Source: CAYYMD01 sp964480425
Lineage (GTDB): Bacteria; Planctomycetota; Phycisphaerae; SM23-33
Direction: 5' to 3'
DNA length: 6,781 nucleotides
NCBI GenBank assembly: GCA_964480425.1
Contig: CAYZPY010000137.1
Coordinates: 1-6,781 of the forward strand
In this document: one piece after another, positions 5,623 through 6,781 of the stretch
How positions within the stretch are numbered: the first letter of the stretch is position 1
Layout: the number at the start of each line of letters is the position of its first letter
Program-made: the position numbers and the translations under genes
Notes under the pieces: generated by a model
What the model saw: the letters and a program-made list of their open reading frames with translations, nothing else
Told to the model about the DNA's origin: nothing
Database searches by the model: none

Positions 5623-6781
5623 TTATTTTTCGGCTTCCTCCGGTGTTTGTGCGCCGAAGAGCGTCAGGCGGATGAGTTTGGCGATTTTTGTGTTGTCGAA
5701 GTCCCCGCGGATGTGTTCGCTGTTAAGTCCTTCTCCGCGGACCAGCACGCCGCCTGACACGTCTTTGTAGGATGCCCACACTATGCCGAACGGAAGGACC
5801 TTTCCGTTGCGGTCCGGGGCGGCCATGAAAGGCGCCGTGCCCGTGCCCTTGCGCCCGTCCATCGGGGCGCCGTTGGACGTGCGGGCGGGGAGATTGTCGG
5901 GAATGTCCTGCGGCGAGCGGACGGGCATTCCGACCATCCGCATACCGCCACCGTCGCTGTCGGCGGCTGTGATTATCAGTGTATCGGGGTGCTTATCAAG
6001 ATACTCTCTTGCCACGCCGATGGCCCGGTCGGCCCGTCCCATCGCCTCCAGCATTCCCGCGGCGTTGTTCTTGTTGCCGAAGTTGTCCGTGCCCTCCTCC
6101 TCCACGACCATGAGGAAGCGCTTGGGCTTTTTGTCCAGGATCTTCAGCGCCACGGCGGTCATTTCTGCCACGGTGGGGGCATCGGCGTTGTATTGCGGCA
6201 GGTTCTTCTCTGCCAGTTCCTCTTCCGGCTTGTCGTTGAACGTATGGTAATGCGCGAACAGTCCCAGGACCTTCTCCGTGTCGGCAGGAAGTTTCAGCAG
6301 TTCCTTGCGCGTGCGCACGACGGTGTAACCGGCCTTTTGGGCCTCTCGGACGAGGTTGCGCCCGTCGGTGCGTTTTCCGGGCCCGTGGACGCCGTCTGTG
6401 CCTTCGGGCAAAAAAAACTGCTCCCCGCCGCCGAGGATGATCTCCGCGCCGCTTTCGACGAGTTGCGCGGCGATGTCGTTGTGTTGGCGGCGGCTCTTGA
6501 CCGAGGCGAGGAAGCAACCTGTTCCCGGTTCGGTGTTCGTACCGGTCTGGACGAGAGCCACGGCCAGTCCGGCGCGGAGCGCCTGTTTGGCGACGCTGAG
6601 CGATCGGCCTTTGGAGTCCACGATTGGTTTTCCACGCTGTCCGCCCGCCGTCATGCCGTACGCGCCCGAGCCGACCTTTACGCCATAGGCGTGCGTGGTC
6701 GCCCCGCCGTTGCTGGTGGCGGTGAGAGAGTCGGCCATGTGTCCGCAATAGACCGCGATGGCGGGCAGGCGGTCCCAGTTC
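5623..6781 (-). CDS. alkaline phosphatase, PhoA superfamily (5' end beyond the window)
   Basis: Phosphate monoesterase of the alkaline phosphatase superfamily, normally secreted to scavenge phosphate. The frame is open to the right edge (NWDRLP... precedes the first Met at 6738), so the signal peptide and the first metal-binding Asp are missing from view. Residues are numbered from that Met. The Ser9 segment TSNGGATTHAYGVK aligns without gaps to the nucleophile region around E. coli Ser102. Glu70...Arg83 (EPGTGCFLASVKSR) aligns to Asp153...Arg166. ILGGGEQFF (101-109) is a typical phosphatase segment. EEEGTDNFGN (213-222) aligns to Glu322, Asp327 and His331, AADSD (258-262) to Asp369-His370, and Asp326 to His412. 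The three metal-ligand histidines are therefore replaced by Asn222, Ser261 and Asp326. The C-terminus, with FDNTKIAKLIRLTLFG, is family-typical and complete (stop 5623-5625). The regular motifs and intact frame argue for a functional divergent subfamily rather than decay. Substrate is unknown. Confidence 0.92.
   Translation of the reverse strand, partial: NWDRLPAIAVYCGHMADSLTATSNGGATTHAYGVKVGSGAYGMTAGGQRGKPIVDSKGRSLSVAKQALRAGLAVALVQTGTNTEPGTGCFLASVKSRRQHNDIAAQLVESGAEIILGGGEQFFLPEGTDGVHGPGKRTDGRNLVREAQKAGYTVVRTRKELLKLPADTEKVLGLFAHYHTFNDKPEEELAEKNLPQYNADAPTVAEMTAVALKILDKKPKRFLMVVEEEGTDNFGNKNNAAGMLEAMGRADRAIGVAREYLDKHPDTLIITAADSDGGGMRMVGMPVRSPQDIPDNLPARTSNGAPMDGRKGTGTAPFMAAPDRNGKVLPFGIVWASYKDVSGGVLVRGEGLNSEHIRGDFDNTKIAKLIRLTLFGAQTPEEAEK

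Overview
The window reads as bacterial chromosome from a Gram-negative, outer-membrane-bearing organism, most likely a member of the Planctomycetota (Phycisphaerae-like). The basis is the high G+C of the core genes, an LptD of an extended planctomycete-like form, short GC-rich hairpin repeats between genes, and an alkaline phosphatase of a divergent subfamily. The phylum call is inference from resemblance only; no marker gene such as rRNA is present.

Left part (1-727): remains of a NotI-type restriction endonuclease on the minus strand. Its four cysteines and its Asp...Glu-x-Gln catalytic residues are all still readable, but the gene is split by an exact 14-bp tandem duplication at 521-548. 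It also ends early at base 51, inside an imperfect palindrome. No partner methyltransferase is visible. This segment looks clearly less GC-rich than the rest, which fits horizontal acquisition followed by decay. Bases 728-935 are a spacer holding one small hairpin and a near-consensus sigma-70-type promoter (861-888) that faces right.

Centre (936-5497): two complete plus-strand genes. The first is lptD (936-3959), the outer-membrane translocon for lipopolysaccharide, with two OstA-like units before the barrel, separated by a low-complexity linker. After a 158-bp spacer with its own -10/-35 elements comes rarA (4118-5497), the AAA+ ATPase that acts at stalled replication forks. The two genes are not functionally linked and are probably transcribed separately.

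Right part (5498-6781): a 125-bp convergent intergenic region carries three hairpins, all with GNRA-type loops when read on the rarA transcript strand. Beyond it lies the 3' part of a minus-strand alkaline phosphatase (5623 to the right edge). Aligned by eye to E. coli PhoA, it keeps the nucleophile serine and the phosphate-binding arginine, but every metal-binding histidine is replaced by Asn, Ser or Asp.

I see no CRISPR array, tRNA, rRNA, intact mobile element or multi-gene defence system. The most noteworthy items are the slip-duplication lesion in the NotI-like gene and the histidine-free metal site of the phosphatase.
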